Assembly: GCA_002104905.1 (NCBI GenBank)
Contig: MCFE01000287.1
Span: 39,015 to 103,014, forward strand
DNA length: 64,000 nt
Source of the DNA: Basidiobolus meristosporus CBS 931.73
Taxonomy: Eukaryota > Basidiobolomycota > Basidiobolomycetes > Basidiobolales > Basidiobolaceae
Direction of reading: 5' to 3'
Shown: positions 1 to 12,600 of the stretch, one piece after another
Numbering within the stretch: position 1 is the stretch's first letter
How the letters are laid out: each line of letters opens with the position of its first letter
The notes under the pieces: model-generated
What the model saw: only the letters and a program-made list of their open reading frames with translations
Told to the model about the DNA's origin: nothing
The model's database searches: none
Program-made: the position numbers and the translations under genes

Positions 1-108
1 TGCTGATTTGGGGCTTGGATTAGGACGTATGGTCCTGGCAACAGAGCCACCAAGGTTCTTCAGAGCTTGAAAAGAGGAGTTTACTACTCGGCTGACATTT
101 TTCGACAT
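1..108 (-). CDS. possible N-terminus of a gene running off the left edge
   Basis: A 36-codon open frame starts at an ATG (108-106, minus strand) and stays open to the window edge. It begins MSKNVSRVVNSSFQALKN and continues with basic, hydroxylated and no acidic residues, which is the composition of a mitochondrial presequence. I do not recognise the protein. It would be transcribed divergently from SGT1. The short length makes this tentative; it could be a chance open frame. Confidence 0.35.
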   Translation of the reverse strand, partial: MSKNVSRVVNSSFQALKNLGGSVARTIRPNPSPKSA

Positions 109-446
109 GACTTGATATTCCGTCCGAATAATCTCACCGACTGGAGTAGGTTTTCGTTAAGTGAATGCAACGACACAGAGTTCAGTATGAGCGGGGTATA
201 AATAACAGGCATTCATGGCACATAGTAATGAATTTTCCTATTCTCTTATGGATGAACCCATTTGTTATCCATCCCCATTAATTTCATGTTCAGTGATTCC
301 AACTCCGTAGATTTTTAAGGCTACAATGTATTCTTGAATATTACGTTACAATCAATGGAAATGTGTAGAAATACTTGGACACTCAAGTTTCTTGTGTATT
401 CCACTTGAAGTTGGTTTGTTAGGAGTCTGTTACTTGCAACAAGAAA
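109..446. promoter_or_regulatory. intergenic region upstream of SGT1
   Basis: AT-rich, with no convincing coding potential. A TATA-like TATAAATA lies near 197-204. It is about 240 bp upstream of the SGT1 ATG and about 90 bp from the possible left-edge gene, so which gene it would serve is unclear. No other motif was recognised. Confidence 0.35.
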
Positions 447-1828
447 ATGTCTGTCGCAGCCGAATTATACAAACAGGCGGTTGACTCGTATTTCGAGGAC
501 GATTATGGCTCAGCTTTTGAAAAATTGTCGGAGGCTCTCTCAGAAGAACCAGAGAATCCCGAGTACTATTTGAAGCGTAGTATTGTGGGGAGTAAACTCA
601 AGAAATTTGAGAACAGCCTGGAGGACTCGATCAAAGCCATCGCACTTTTAGAAGAAAAGAAGGTGGAGAATAAGACACTTTCCAGAGCATACTTACGAAA
701 GGGACTTACTTTCTACAACCTGGAACGTTTCGTGCGTGCCAAAGAGACTTTTGAGAAAGTACGGAGTTTAAATCCAGAAGAAAAGGATTTGGATCTCTGG
801 TGGAAAAAATGTGTAGACAAATGCCCCAAAGGTATTCATTTTGAATAAGGAGCGTAATAATGCGCAGTTCTAATACCGTAGAACCATTGGTTAGAGGCTG
901 AATCTTTAAAGAAAGTGGAGCCTAGCAGTAGCCAGCCGGCTCCACCCGTTGACAAGCTTCAGCCCCCCGGCTCCTCTAAAATCAAGTAAGTGGACTAGGC
1001 AAATAGCAGCAAGTTAACCTTGTTCTGACGAAGAGCGACGTAGAACTGAGTGGTATCAAAACCATGATTTTATTACAATCACGTTGTTTATTAAGAATGC
1101 CAAGCAGAATGATGTGACAGTAGAATTTGAACAGCGAGGAGTGAGTGTTTGATTACCAATACACACACACACACACACACCTCTGTTTGCTAATCGTAAA
1201 TCCACTAGGTTTCCATCTCGGTCAAGACTTCAGCAGGCTCGGATGTGAACTACGATTGGGAGCCATTGAGCCATCCTATCATTCCTGAAGAGTCCAAGTA
1301 TTTAGTGTTGTCCACCAAAATAGAGCTAAGGCTGAAAAAAGCCCACTCCGGTGTTCAATGGGGAGTCCTTGAAGGCACCGACACACTTGCAGGACATTTC
1401 AGCAATCAAGGTACCATCATCCTTCTGGTTGTTTGTTGTCAGATACTATTTAACCGTAATCATGCAACTTAGCCTCCAAACCCAACTATCCCTCATCAGC
1501 CAGAAACGCTAGGAATTGGGACAAACTTGAGAAAGAACTGCAAAATGACGACGATAAGCTAGAGGGTGATCAGGCATTGAACTCAATGTTTCAAAAACTC
1601 TATAAAGATGCTGGCGAGGATGTTCGTAAAGCCATGGTAAAGAGCTTCGTGGAGAGTGGAGGAACTTGTCTTTCCACAAACTGGGAGGAGGTATCCAAGA
1701 ACAAGGTAGAGGTGCGACCCCCTGAAGGAATGGAGCCAAAGAAGGTACCAATGCTTTCATTACCATTGATCTCATAGAATCATACTAACCAGAGATTTCC
1801 CATACTGGCGCTATACTTCCAGTACTAA
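447..1828 (+). CDS. SGT1: SGT1-like co-chaperone (TPR-CS-SGS), five introns
   Basis: Exon 1 (447-831) encodes an N-terminal TPR domain (MSVAAELYKQAVDSYFEDDY...). Later exons encode a CS domain (WYQNHDFITITLFIKNAKQN; then NYDWEPLSHPIIPEESKYLV) and the SGS domain (RNWDKLEKEL, ALNSMFQKLYKDAGEDVRKA, GGTCLSTNW, PPEGMEPKK). This domain order is that of Sgt1, the Hsp90 co-chaperone that works with Skp1 in SCF ubiquitin ligase and kinetochore assembly. Introns have GT-AG ends; one holds an (AC)10 run at 1161-1180. The last intron appears to run from the GT after the KK codons to an AG at 1821-1822, leaving a terminal exon of TAC TAA (ending KKY), which suits the family better than reading on to the TAG at 1777. 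It converges on glutathione reductase 114 bp away. Confidence 0.9.
1161..1180. repeat. (AC)10 microsatellite in an SGT1 intron
   Basis: Ten perfect AC dinucleotides inside the intron that separates the two halves of the CS domain. A likely length-polymorphic locus with no coding effect. Confidence 0.95.
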
Positions 1829-1942
1829 ATTTGAATCTCCGTTATATCTTTATAATTTATGCACAATCTTCTCTCATTGTTTATCAGATAACTGTTAATA
1901 AAAGTCCCTCGAGTCTGGGTGTACATCTTCAATGCGGTTAAC

Positions 1943-4061
<2,119 letters not shown>

Positions 4062-6213
4062 TTAGAACCCAGTCTCCTTCTTGATCATTTCAAACACCTT
4101 CAGCATTTTTCGTCGAGCCCCAAGGGCGGCTACACCCTTTTCGGTTAACTCTTCGTCAGTGAGCTGGATAATATCCTTCCAAACCATTCCTTCAAAGTTT
4201 GGCGTATATTTGTGAAGACGAAGACTACGAAGCCAGGCAGGAATATCTAAATAATGGATAAGTACCCGCGCCAATGGGAAATCTCCATGCGTAACATACC
4301 TTTCAAGAGCTCGAAGTCTACAACTTCCCCGCCTGACTTCTTGTTGACATTGCTACGCGCTTGCCCATTCCTATTATCTCCCTTGTGAGTGCCATTTCTT
4401 TGCTCTCGCTTATCATTGCTATGGTAACTCTCATCTAGGCCTGCACTACCTCCACCTTGCATCATAGCAATGTACTGTTTGGCAGCCTTAGGATTCTGGT
4501 TCATGAGTTTCTTCATAGAATCCTGCGCCCAATGAGGCATAAAGCCAGGAGGTATAGGTGAGTTAACGGTGGAGGGTGGCCTCGAGTGATGTTGGGATGG
4601 ATATAGCGGCGACTGTAATGGCGATTGAAGAGGATTTCCATCCAGATAGCTGGAGCTACGAAGGGAATCCTCGCCATAGAATGAGTTTCGATTTCTGGCC
4701 GAGCCGGGTGCCAAACTGTTCGCAGAACGAGGGAAGTTATCGCGAACTGGATAATCATCGTGTACGGCAATAGTGAGTCCAGCAGGATTAGCGTTTCGAC
4801 GAGTACTGTTACCACCAGGGCTCTTGAGTTCACCCTCAAACATATTTCGCGAAGAATTCGCCTCGTTGATTCTTAATTGGCTCAGGTGAATACCATTAAC
4901 TTCAGCATCATCTGCTCGAGAACTAGGAGTTTCAAAGCCACCCCGTGTCATCTCTTCAGCAAAGCTAGCCAATGTTGGAGACAAAGGCATCCCCCAATGA
5001 TTGACCAATGTCGAATAATCGCCAACCATAGAACCAGGTCGGTTGCTTTTCGCTCTCCAATTTCCATTGATCGCGTCAACACCACAAAAAGAGCGAGGTC
5101 TCTGGCCGCGCTGGCCTACAGGATGCCCAGTGCCCGAAGCCTCATGCTTTTGTGAAGCAAAGTGAACTTTAGAAGCAAAAACAGAAGCGGGATCCGCTTC
5201 GTGCTGCGAGCTAGGACGGCTCTTGTACCCGTATCCTGATTGCGGTTGTGAAAGATAGGCGCTGGAGCGATTACTAGCCATTCCGTTATCTTGACGACCT
5301 TCCAGAATACGCTGGGTGGCGATTCGAGCATTGACTTCCTCATTGCCCAGATTGCTGAGAAAGGCAGTTACTTCTTCGGGTATACCAGCGGGCAGTGAAT
5401 AGCGATCGTAAAGGCGTCTCGAACGGGCATTCCCGCTGTTGTTGGGTGTAGCCGCACCGATTGTAATTCCGGGAATCGTTGGCGGCCTGTCGCTTTGGTT
5501 ATTGCTATCACCGACCGGCGGTGTTTGCTTCAATGTATCTTCCACTATTTAGGATCACAAGATAAATCGAGGAATTAAAATACCATAATGGCAAAGACTG
5601 TTACTATATATATCGGGGTACCTGTGGCTATTTGCTGCTTAGATAAGATCGCATTAAGAGGGTCATTCTTGGCCATTTGTAATAGAACAGTGATGCAAAA
5701 TCGCACTTGAACTGGGCTAGCTTGTTGAAGTAAACTGAAAAGTGCTGCAGTTCTCTCGGAGCTAGAGAGTGCCTTGAACCATTGCTGCACAGCATCAAGT
5801 TCATCCTTAAAGTTTTGCTCGAGGCTTGTACTGGTCATCTCCTCCAGGGTTTTTTCATATTGCGAAAGGTTCTTAACCCAAGGATCTAAACAGCAAACAT
5901 AAAGGGTTGTATTTGAGTATCATCTGTGCAAGGAGTGGAAATATTTTCGAACAGTACCTTCACCTGGTTGCGGGATACCAGAGGTGATAATCGCGGAGAC
6001 GGGTCTACCACCGTGAGACTTTCCATTGGTGCCTGAGGCTCTTAAATTTGGATTCTCAAGCTGTCTAGCGCCATCGGCAACACTTGAATTACTTTCTTTG
6101 TCTGAAATAGCTTTATCCGAGGCAGCAGGTCCAGCGTTGTCGGGGCTCTGGTTTGCGGCGACCTGGGAGAGAGAAATATTCTCGGAGAGGGGACGTTGCT
6201 GTTGGGTGGTCAT
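4062..6213 (-). CDS. VTS1: Vts1/Smaug-type SAM-domain RNA-binding protein
   Basis: Four exons: about 6213-5950, 5890-5600, 5545-4300 and 4250-4062 (approximate edges). The N-terminal part carries the conserved Vts1 block ([14 protein letters not shown], then [20 protein letters not shown] and [19 protein letters not shown]). A long disordered middle rich in Ser, Asn, Pro and Gly follows. The C terminus is a SAM domain ([20 protein letters not shown]...[20 protein letters not shown]). The GARRKMLK segment corresponds to the basic surface with which Vts1/Smaug SAM domains bind CNGG-type hairpins. Known family role: recruiting Ccr4-Not deadenylase to destabilise or silence target mRNAs. The start ATG (6213) follows from the MTTQQQ frame and has no alternative upstream. 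Confidence 0.88.
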
Positions 6214-7129
6214 CTGTCTATTTCTAGATGTGGTTCCTGCAGCCTTTATCTTGTTTAGGTATGAAAATAAAGATAACTAGGGATGAAAGGAATTCGTAGG
6301 ATTAACGCAGCGACCTGGTACCGCTCACTGTTCAAAGATATTGTAAGAGAAAGTCAGTTAGTAAGATTCCTTTCAATCCCATTCCGCCAGATGCACGCCA
6401 CCATCCACACTAGCCCTCAAGAAATTCCAACCAACTATACTGGAGGCTGTTGATGTTCAAGTATATTAAAATGATACATACGTAGATATTCTGCTTGGTA
6501 GCTTGAGAAACGAGATATAAGGAATACAAGGAGGCAAGATATAAAACTCCAAATAATGGTTCAGAGCTATTGCGGAGAAGAAATAGCTTAGAAAATCCAG
6601 TTCCTGACGAAAGTGGCAAGTGGTGGAGTGAGGGAGGAGGGGTAGAGATGGGGTTGATGTCAATGATTTTACGGAAAATCGAACTTTGAAATGAACCATT
6701 CATATTTATCAGCAGGGTGGACCCGAAGGATGAACCCGAAATCTTCGATTTTCCTTGACCCACAACATTGCTGGAGATACGTAGCATATACACATTCGTC
6801 TTAGTGGAATATTTGGCGAATAGGGCTCGAGTGGTTGATATTGTATGACCTGTTGCTTTGAATAAGCCAATCTGAGAATGCGAAGTTTATTCCTTGCACA
6901 TAAAAAGTGCTATCCCGGTGTAACCCTAGGCAACCCTCCTGTGCTCCCCCGGTTGATGAGTGAATCTGGTTTGCTTTTGGCAGTTATATAATCAACAAAG
7001 ACCTGGACATTCGCTTACTTGCTTGGGATCTGTTTATTTACTTTTCTTCCACGATACCTCACTCACAGCTCCACTTTTAGAATATCGGAAATGAACCAGG
7101 TATCAAGAAAGTGGCGTTAGTTAGCTGGA
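6214..7129. other. 916-bp intergenic region upstream of the VTS1-like gene
   Basis: A 127-codon open frame on the minus strand (6793-6410) and a second one overlapping it show low-complexity, Leu/Ile/Ser-rich translations with no family resemblance. I treat them as chance. A TATATAATC stretch is near 6985. Nothing else was recognised. Confidence 0.5.
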
Positions 7130-8716
7130 TTATTCTGCTCCTGTTTCGAGGGCAATAGTGTCAGACGTGTCGACCGATGTGTGGCTTTGATGAATGTTTA
7201 AATCCTCCATAGACTTCGAAGCCTGCTGCTCTTGGATTGGTTTGGCCACTCTTGGTTGCTCCTCATATCCGGCCGAAAATCTCTTGAACAGTGGCTTTAA
7301 TTTGTCAATCTTGGTAGACAACGAGAAACTGCTCTTTGCTGGGTTGTTTGGAAATTCCGGGGCTGGGTCTGGGTTAACTCTATCGATAGCCGTACTCAAT
7401 CTTCGCGCATAATTTTGCAACGTATTATGCTCTATCATAACGGCAGGCAAGGTGTCGAAACAGGATAAGATCCCTAATCTTGCATGGACCATCTGAAGTC
7501 TAAGATTGATGGAGTCGTTCCAAAGTTCGTTTATTTTGTGCTCCGCAAAGTGGCCCATATGGATATTGCGCAGATACGTATAGAACTCACCAACTGCGTA
7601 TAGCCTATCCCGGCAATGCTTCTCGATCGGAATCCATTCAGCCTGGTTGTCGATACGAAACCTGTATTTGCACTCTGTCTCTCTTCCACAAGTGTGACAA
7701 CCGTTAGCCGGAGCAGCGACTCCACCGCTCAAACGGTCCCAGATGTGGGAATGCTTTGTGGACGGGCTTTTCACTGACTGCAATCCCATGGATACCTCGA
7801 TCAACTCAGTGGGCGTACTTGGGTGGATTTCTTCGACCGTCAAGGTGTTCATGAGTATAGCGTCCGCTAGTTTGCGTGGAGTATAGCTTGCGTAGTCTCC
7901 CAGTTTTAAGCAGGGCTCTATGTCCTCTTCTAGGCAACGTTTCATATATGGTATTCCATTAATTCGACTCATCGAACAATCACTACTCCGCGCTAGAAAA
8001 GCTTCAAACTCATTCAGAAGTTTAGAATATATGCTTATTTCATCCACATCATCGCCTACGGGACTGGTCTTTTTGTCTGCATCTAAATCTGGCCCGGTCT
8101 GCTCACTGCCACATTTGGCACACACTACTACCTTAGAGTTCGGCTGAGTATTCGTACTTATTTGGAGTTTCTCTTTTAGCTCCTGGAGTTGGGATACTTC
8201 GTTAACTAATCGCTCTCTAGTCTCCGCTAGTTGCCGTTCCAAGGCTTTGTTCGCCAGTTCGAGTTCAAACCTTTGCTTAGCTTCGGAGGCGACCATACCG
8301 TTTGCTTGTTCAAATAGCGAGCTACTTAGCTCTACATATTCACCTTCCACTAGCTGCTTTGCCAAGCTTAATTCCGAGACTTTCTCGATTTCATCGATAT
8401 ACTTCCCGTTGAGGACTTTTAGGTCAGTTTCCAGTGAGGCGACCTGACTCTCTCGGGAAAGCAAGAGTGTTTCGAGTTCTTGCACACGCCTTTGCGTTTT
8501 CGTGTGTTCGGCATAGAGCCTCTGCCTTTCGTCGCGTTCTTTGAGTAGTTTTATCTGGATGGTCTCCAGTTCCTCAGTTAGCCGAACTTTATCTATTCTT
8601 AGAGTGGTCAAGTCATTTGGGTCAGAGCTACAAAGTGAGGAGGCTTCATATATGGCGTAGGTGTCAGGTTTTGCACCCTCTGTTGGGGTTGAGCTGGTGA
8701 AGTTATGGGTGGGCAT
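7130..8716 (-). CDS. Rab GDP/GTP exchange factor, Sec2/Rabin8-like
   Basis: A single exon of 528 codons; the first ATG of the frame is at 8716 (MPTHNFTSS). Residues about 40-195 are a long coiled coil. Inside it, VEGEYVELSSSLFEQANGMV matches the Sec2 GEF signature that opens the Rab switch region. The C-terminal half has RINGIPYMKRCLEEDIEPCL and then a block with CHTCGRETECKYRFRI, EKHCRDRLYAVGEFYTYLRN and LRLQMVHARLGIL, an arrangement I associate with animal Rabin8/Rabin3 more than with yeast Sec2. Known role: activation of Sec4/Rab8-type GTPases on secretory vesicles for polarised exocytosis. A CAKC pair near residue 200 and the CHTC pair may bind zinc; that is inference. The intron-free structure is unusual among its neighbours. 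Confidence 0.85.
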   Translation of the reverse strand: MPTHNFTSSTPTEGAKPDTYAIYEASSLCSSDPNDLTTLRIDKVRLTEELETIQIKLLKERDERQRLYAEHTKTQRRVQELETLLLSRESQVASLETDLKVLNGKYIDEIEKVSELSLAKQLVEGEYVELSSSLFEQANGMVASEAKQRFELELANKALERQLAETRERLVNEVSQLQELKEKLQISTNTQPNSKVVVCAKCGSEQTGPDLDADKKTSPVGDDVDEISIYSKLLNEFEAFLARSSDCSMSRINGIPYMKRCLEEDIEPCLKLGDYASYTPRKLADAILMNTLTVEEIHPSTPTELIEVSMGLQSVKSPSTKHSHIWDRLSGGVAAPANGCHTCGRETECKYRFRIDNQAEWIPIEKHCRDRLYAVGEFYTYLRNIHMGHFAEHKINELWNDSINLRLQMVHARLGILSCFDTLPAVMIEHNTLQNYARRLSTAIDRVNPDPAPEFPNNPAKSSFSLSTKIDKLKPLFKRFSAGYEEQPRVAKPIQEQQASKSMEDLNIHQSHTSVDTSDTIALETGAE

Positions 8717-9497
8717 ACTCAACTAGGTAGAAGCTTAGAACCTCTTGAGTACAGAGTGTATGGCCTAGACTGTAGGACAAGAAGAAATACCACCGGGAAG
8801 TCGAGGTATATAGACTTGCAGAAAAGGGGAATCAGTTGGCAGGTGAAGAGGTAAGATATATCCGAAGAGTAGACAACTCCGTTTCACTCGAACGCTGTGA
8901 AGTATAGGAAATATATGGCTAGAAACAAGCACAACCAAGTTCGTAAGTATTGTTGTTTCGAGTGACCGATCTCACAGTCCAACCAAGTTGGACAAGCCAT
9001 GGCTAATTTAATCCAGGTTGGTCAGCACGTAACTCACACCATGCTAAATATACGAAATTGACCAACAAGTAGCCCAAACCCTAGTCAGATTGTGTAGGTG
9101 GCTATTTTTCGAAATGGTTAACAATATTGATTGTGGGTAGTCTAAAACGTATTGATTCAAACATTCAGCAATCCTCTTAGCGGTAGGTGATTGATAGAGA
9201 TTTGTATGTTTATTTTGCGGAAAATACAACACTGTTACATTCATAAATAGTGGTAGGAAAACCCAGTATTCCTTAGAGTAGCAGCAAACGAGTACATAAT
9301 GACTTACTACATATTGGTTTATATACCTTGCGTGATGTTGATAGAGTTTCTTACATGTAAAAGTATCGAAAACTGTTGGCTAGAGGGCGATTAAACACAG
9401 CAAAACTATACGACTCAAAAATAGAGGTGGGATAACAGCATACTACGTATGGAGATTAGAGATAGTGGGTCCGAACGGATACAAAAACTACGCCCCT
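8717..9497. other. intergenic, Sec2/Rabin8-like gene promoter side
   Basis: No gene recognised. It contains several near-repeats of an AACCAAGTTGG/CCAAGTTGGAC type around 8930-9020. Open frames here are short and unconvincing. Confidence 0.45.
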
Positions 9498-10172
9498 CTA
9501 TTCAGAGTTCAGGAAGCCTCTTCTATTACTTTGTTCGGTATCAGCAGTCGGGTTGGAGGGCATACGGTTGTGTTTTTCCCATTTTTCTTCGTGGATTTGG
9601 TGTGCCTGGTGGATTTCGCTTAATGGCGCAAACATAGGCGACATCAAGGATGCCTCACTTCCACTATCCGAATCAGAGTCAGAATCATAGAGTTGGAAGT
9701 CCTCCCAAGATCCATCTGGGTTATCTCTGTTGTACGAAAAATATTCGTACTCAGATTGCTCACTAGAGGGGTAGTGACTGGATATATGAGTACTGGCAGA
9801 ATTAATCTGGTAAAGGCGTTGAGCAGAGATTCCGAGGGGGTTGTGACCAAGTGCGGCCAAACCGGCAGATTCTGCCACATTGTGAAGATAGCTTGATTTG
9901 TTTACAGCATTATATGGTTCAGCGTATAACCGTTGCTTACAAACAATCCCGTTAGGAAACAAGTTACGCCATAGGCGGGATAACATGGGAGCAATTGCGC
10001 ACTGTGGAACTGCGCCGTTTTTGGCTTGCGATGCCTCCCTACATCTGTTAAAGGATTTCACAAGATGAGGGAAAATGGGGGCGGATGAAATACAGGGGAA
10101 TTGAGGTGCCGTTGAATTGGTGGATTTTTTCGTTCCACCGAAAGTACTGTTGTTGCATTTTTGGAAAAGCAT
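9498..10172 (-). CDS. hypothetical protein with an acidic Ser-Asp run
   Basis: A 224-codon frame read from the ATG at 10172; the open frame extends upstream to a GTG but has no earlier ATG. I do not recognise a family. The N-terminal half is basic and Ser/Cys-containing. The C-terminal half holds LYDSDSDSDSGSEASLMSP, an acidic serine-rich stretch that could be phosphorylated by casein kinase 2, followed by a His/Gln/Lys-rich tail. No membrane segment or signal peptide is evident. It is separated from RNase H1 by about 0.7 kb. It could be a real fast-evolving protein or a long chance frame. Confidence 0.45.
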   Translation of the reverse strand: MLFQKCNNSTFGGTKKSTNSTAPQFPCISSAPIFPHLVKSFNRCREASQAKNGAVPQCAIAPMLSRLWRNLFPNGIVCKQRLYAEPYNAVNKSSYLHNVAESAGLAALGHNPLGISAQRLYQINSASTHISSHYPSSEQSEYEYFSYNRDNPDGSWEDFQLYDSDSDSDSGSEASLMSPMFAPLSEIHQAHQIHEEKWEKHNRMPSNPTADTEQSNRRGFLNSE

Positions 10173-10890
10173 GGTTTCAAATGTCCGGAAATTGAAGGGA
10201 GATAGGCCGCAGGTGTTCACTGTTTAGGAACGCGATTGGCAAGGTGCAGAATGGCAACAAAAGTAAGTATATGAGGAATCGACTCAGATGAAAACACTTG
10301 AACAAGAAAGGGCCTCAAGAAAAGGACATCTACAGAATACAATGACGAGAGTACCAGGAGAGAATCCCACAAAAGACGGGACAGAATTTGAAAGAAATGA
10401 TTAGATGTGGAATGTTAAAGGTTGTGGTAGTATCAAAGTGAAAAATGGTTTAGAACGTAAGAGAAAAGTGAGAAAATAGAATATTTTGGCAAATTATAGC
10501 AGGCCATAGATTCTTGAATGGTCTGTATTGTTCATGCACATATAATAGGTTAATCTATCTTCGATGAATCGCCTAATCTTGCTAGGCTCAAATGGCCATT
10601 ATCTCGATATTAGTCTTCTAGAAATACGATTGTTTTTACAGTGAAAATACCAGAAACATCTCAAACTTTAGAGTCACATGCTACGGAATAGCCGTTCATT
10701 TGTCACAGATTACCAAATATCAGATTGATCTGCCAATGCCAAGAAGACAGTTTCAAATCAACTAATTTATTTACAATAAATTTTGAAAGCGTGTCTCAAA
10801 CAAGTGACTTGAACATGCCAGTTGATTGAGAATTAATGTTCTCGATTTGTTTCGAGCGAGTAAATGAGAGCTCGACATACGAGTGGTAGT
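10173..10890. other. intergenic between the hypothetical gene and RNase H1
   Basis: AT-rich sequence that would hold the promoter of the hypothetical gene and the 3' end of the RNase H1 transcript. I saw no RNA gene or repeat. Confidence 0.45.
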
Positions 10891-12056
10891 TCAAGAATGT
10901 AACTCCGCACCAGCGTTCGCTAGCATGTCAGCCATCTCATTGCCAGGGACTCCGCTGTGTCCTTTCACATGTGTCTAATACCAAGAAGAAGGGTTCAGCA
11001 AGGTGGTGAGCATCAAATGTAACATGAAGGCACTCACAAAGCGGACTTTCCCTGGCCTTCGGGTGATTAACTGGTCAAGCTTTTGAATCAAGTCTTTATT
11101 TTCAACATCCTTGCCTGCGGACGTTTTCCACTGGCGGGCTTTCCAATTATGTATCCACACCGTTATGGCTAATGAAAATACTGTTAGCCTTTGAAGATGC
11201 CAATCAAAGTACGCAGAGATACCATTGATTAGGTATTGACTATCGGTTTTAATATTCAGCTTTAGTTCGTCATCTCCAGCATTTTCGATTGCTCGGATGG
11301 CGGCCTAGAGACAAGGGAATCAATTTGATATACAATCGATGAAAACTGCACAGCATACCACATACCATAATTTCAGCTCGTTGGTTTGTTTGTTTTCCGA
11401 GCAACGGCTCGCTTACATTTCTATTAATGCAAAATGTCTAATTATCTGGAGTCGAGCCGCTGCACCATGCAATTACAACTACCTTGGATCATCTTGACCA
11501 AAGTAGACACCAACTCCCGCTCGACAGCCAGCCTTGCCATTTCCACGGCTGCTACCATCGGTGAATATTGCAAAATACTCCCCTAGTATCCAGAAGCAGT
11601 GTTAGTTTTTGCAAAGAGTAAATCTATTGTGGAAACATACCATCAGAAACATCTGGTTCTGGATCGAGTTGTAAATGATAAGTAGATGAAATGTAGAGCA
11701 AGTCGGATGTTTTCTCGTACCACACTCAGTTTCTTTGGAAATTTTGGAGGGCTTGCCTTTTCTCCCAAATCTTACAAAATCCTCTGCCTCTACTTGAGAA
11801 TCGAATTTTTTGTATATAGGATATTTATATCCAAGGACCTGAGCTTCACATTCGGGCCTATATGTTAATGATTTGTGGGCGGTAAATACATAATTCGCAA
11901 AGTCCATTATATTATCTACAACCATGTACGATAGACTCCAGCTTTTTTTCCTCGATGGACTGCGTAAAATTTTTGAGGAGTCGCCTTTGAAGCCTTCGTT
12001 GTTGCCGGGTTAGAGGGCCAACCCCCTTCAGCCTTGCGCTTTTTGTTGGTCAGCAT
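10891..12056 (-). CDS. RNH1: ribonuclease H1 with N-terminal hybrid-binding domain
   Basis: About six exons. Exon 1 (12056-11923) starts MLTNKKRKAEGGWPSNPATT, which looks like a nuclear-type basic start, and leads into KFYAVHRGKKAGVYRTW. Splicing at 11923/11857 continues PECEAQVLGYKYPIYKKFD and EAEDFVRFG, which together form the hybrid-binding domain typical of eukaryotic RNase H1. The catalytic domain follows with all expected carboxylates: TDGSSRGNGKAG (Asp 1), QTNQRAEIMAAIRA (Glu), IKTDSQYLINGI (Asp 2) and GHSGVPGNEMADMLANAGAE (Asp 3). It degrades the RNA strand of RNA:DNA hybrids. The cellular gene is spliced and has the binding domain, so it is not a retroelement remnant. Confidence 0.92.
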
Positions 12057-12600
12057 ATTGGGTCGTGCCTGGGCTGGAGGTAACATTGAACTGGATCTTC
12101 AGAACAAAAAAGATACAATTCCCAGCAACAAACGAAATAAAAAACAAAATCAATTGAATAGATTATGGGACTGTCTTTGTTCTGAGACATCGGTACTGGA
12201 TTTCGCCGATTTCACCGATAATTGTCAACGAGCAACCCATCATCTGATTTTGATAATTCACATCTGACAGTTGCTTGGTGCTGTGTTTGGTAATGTCTCA
12301 TTCTCTATATGCTGTTATATGCTGGCTTACTATTGTCTATATTTCAATTCCAGTGTTTGCTCTTCCATATCCAATTCGAGTTGATTAAATGCCCGGCCAA
12401 TCATCTGCCATATAAAACGGCATTTGGACTACTAACCTCTTATTATTGGAATGTATTTGTTAATTTGACTCTTTGACAGTCGCAATTCTATAGCGTATAT
12501 TCCAGTTTCATTGCTTCTCATACGGCATACATAGTTCATTTTGAAAATCTCCATTTTGTTTTCTCGTAAGACTCGCAAACTAGATAACAAGGTCACCAGA
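12057..12600. promoter_or_regulatory. divergent promoter region, RNase H1 / zinc-finger factor
   Basis: The genes point away from each other. A good TATA box, TATAAAA, sits at 12411-12417, on the strand and about 190 bp upstream of the zinc-finger ATG at 12601. The remainder is AT-rich with no coding resemblance. Confidence 0.55.

Noticed and set aside
6410-6793. 127-codon minus-strand frame between the VTS1-like and Sec2-like genes
   Set aside because: Low-complexity, mostly Leu, Ile and Ser, overlapping another frame of similar length; no start context, no family resemblance.
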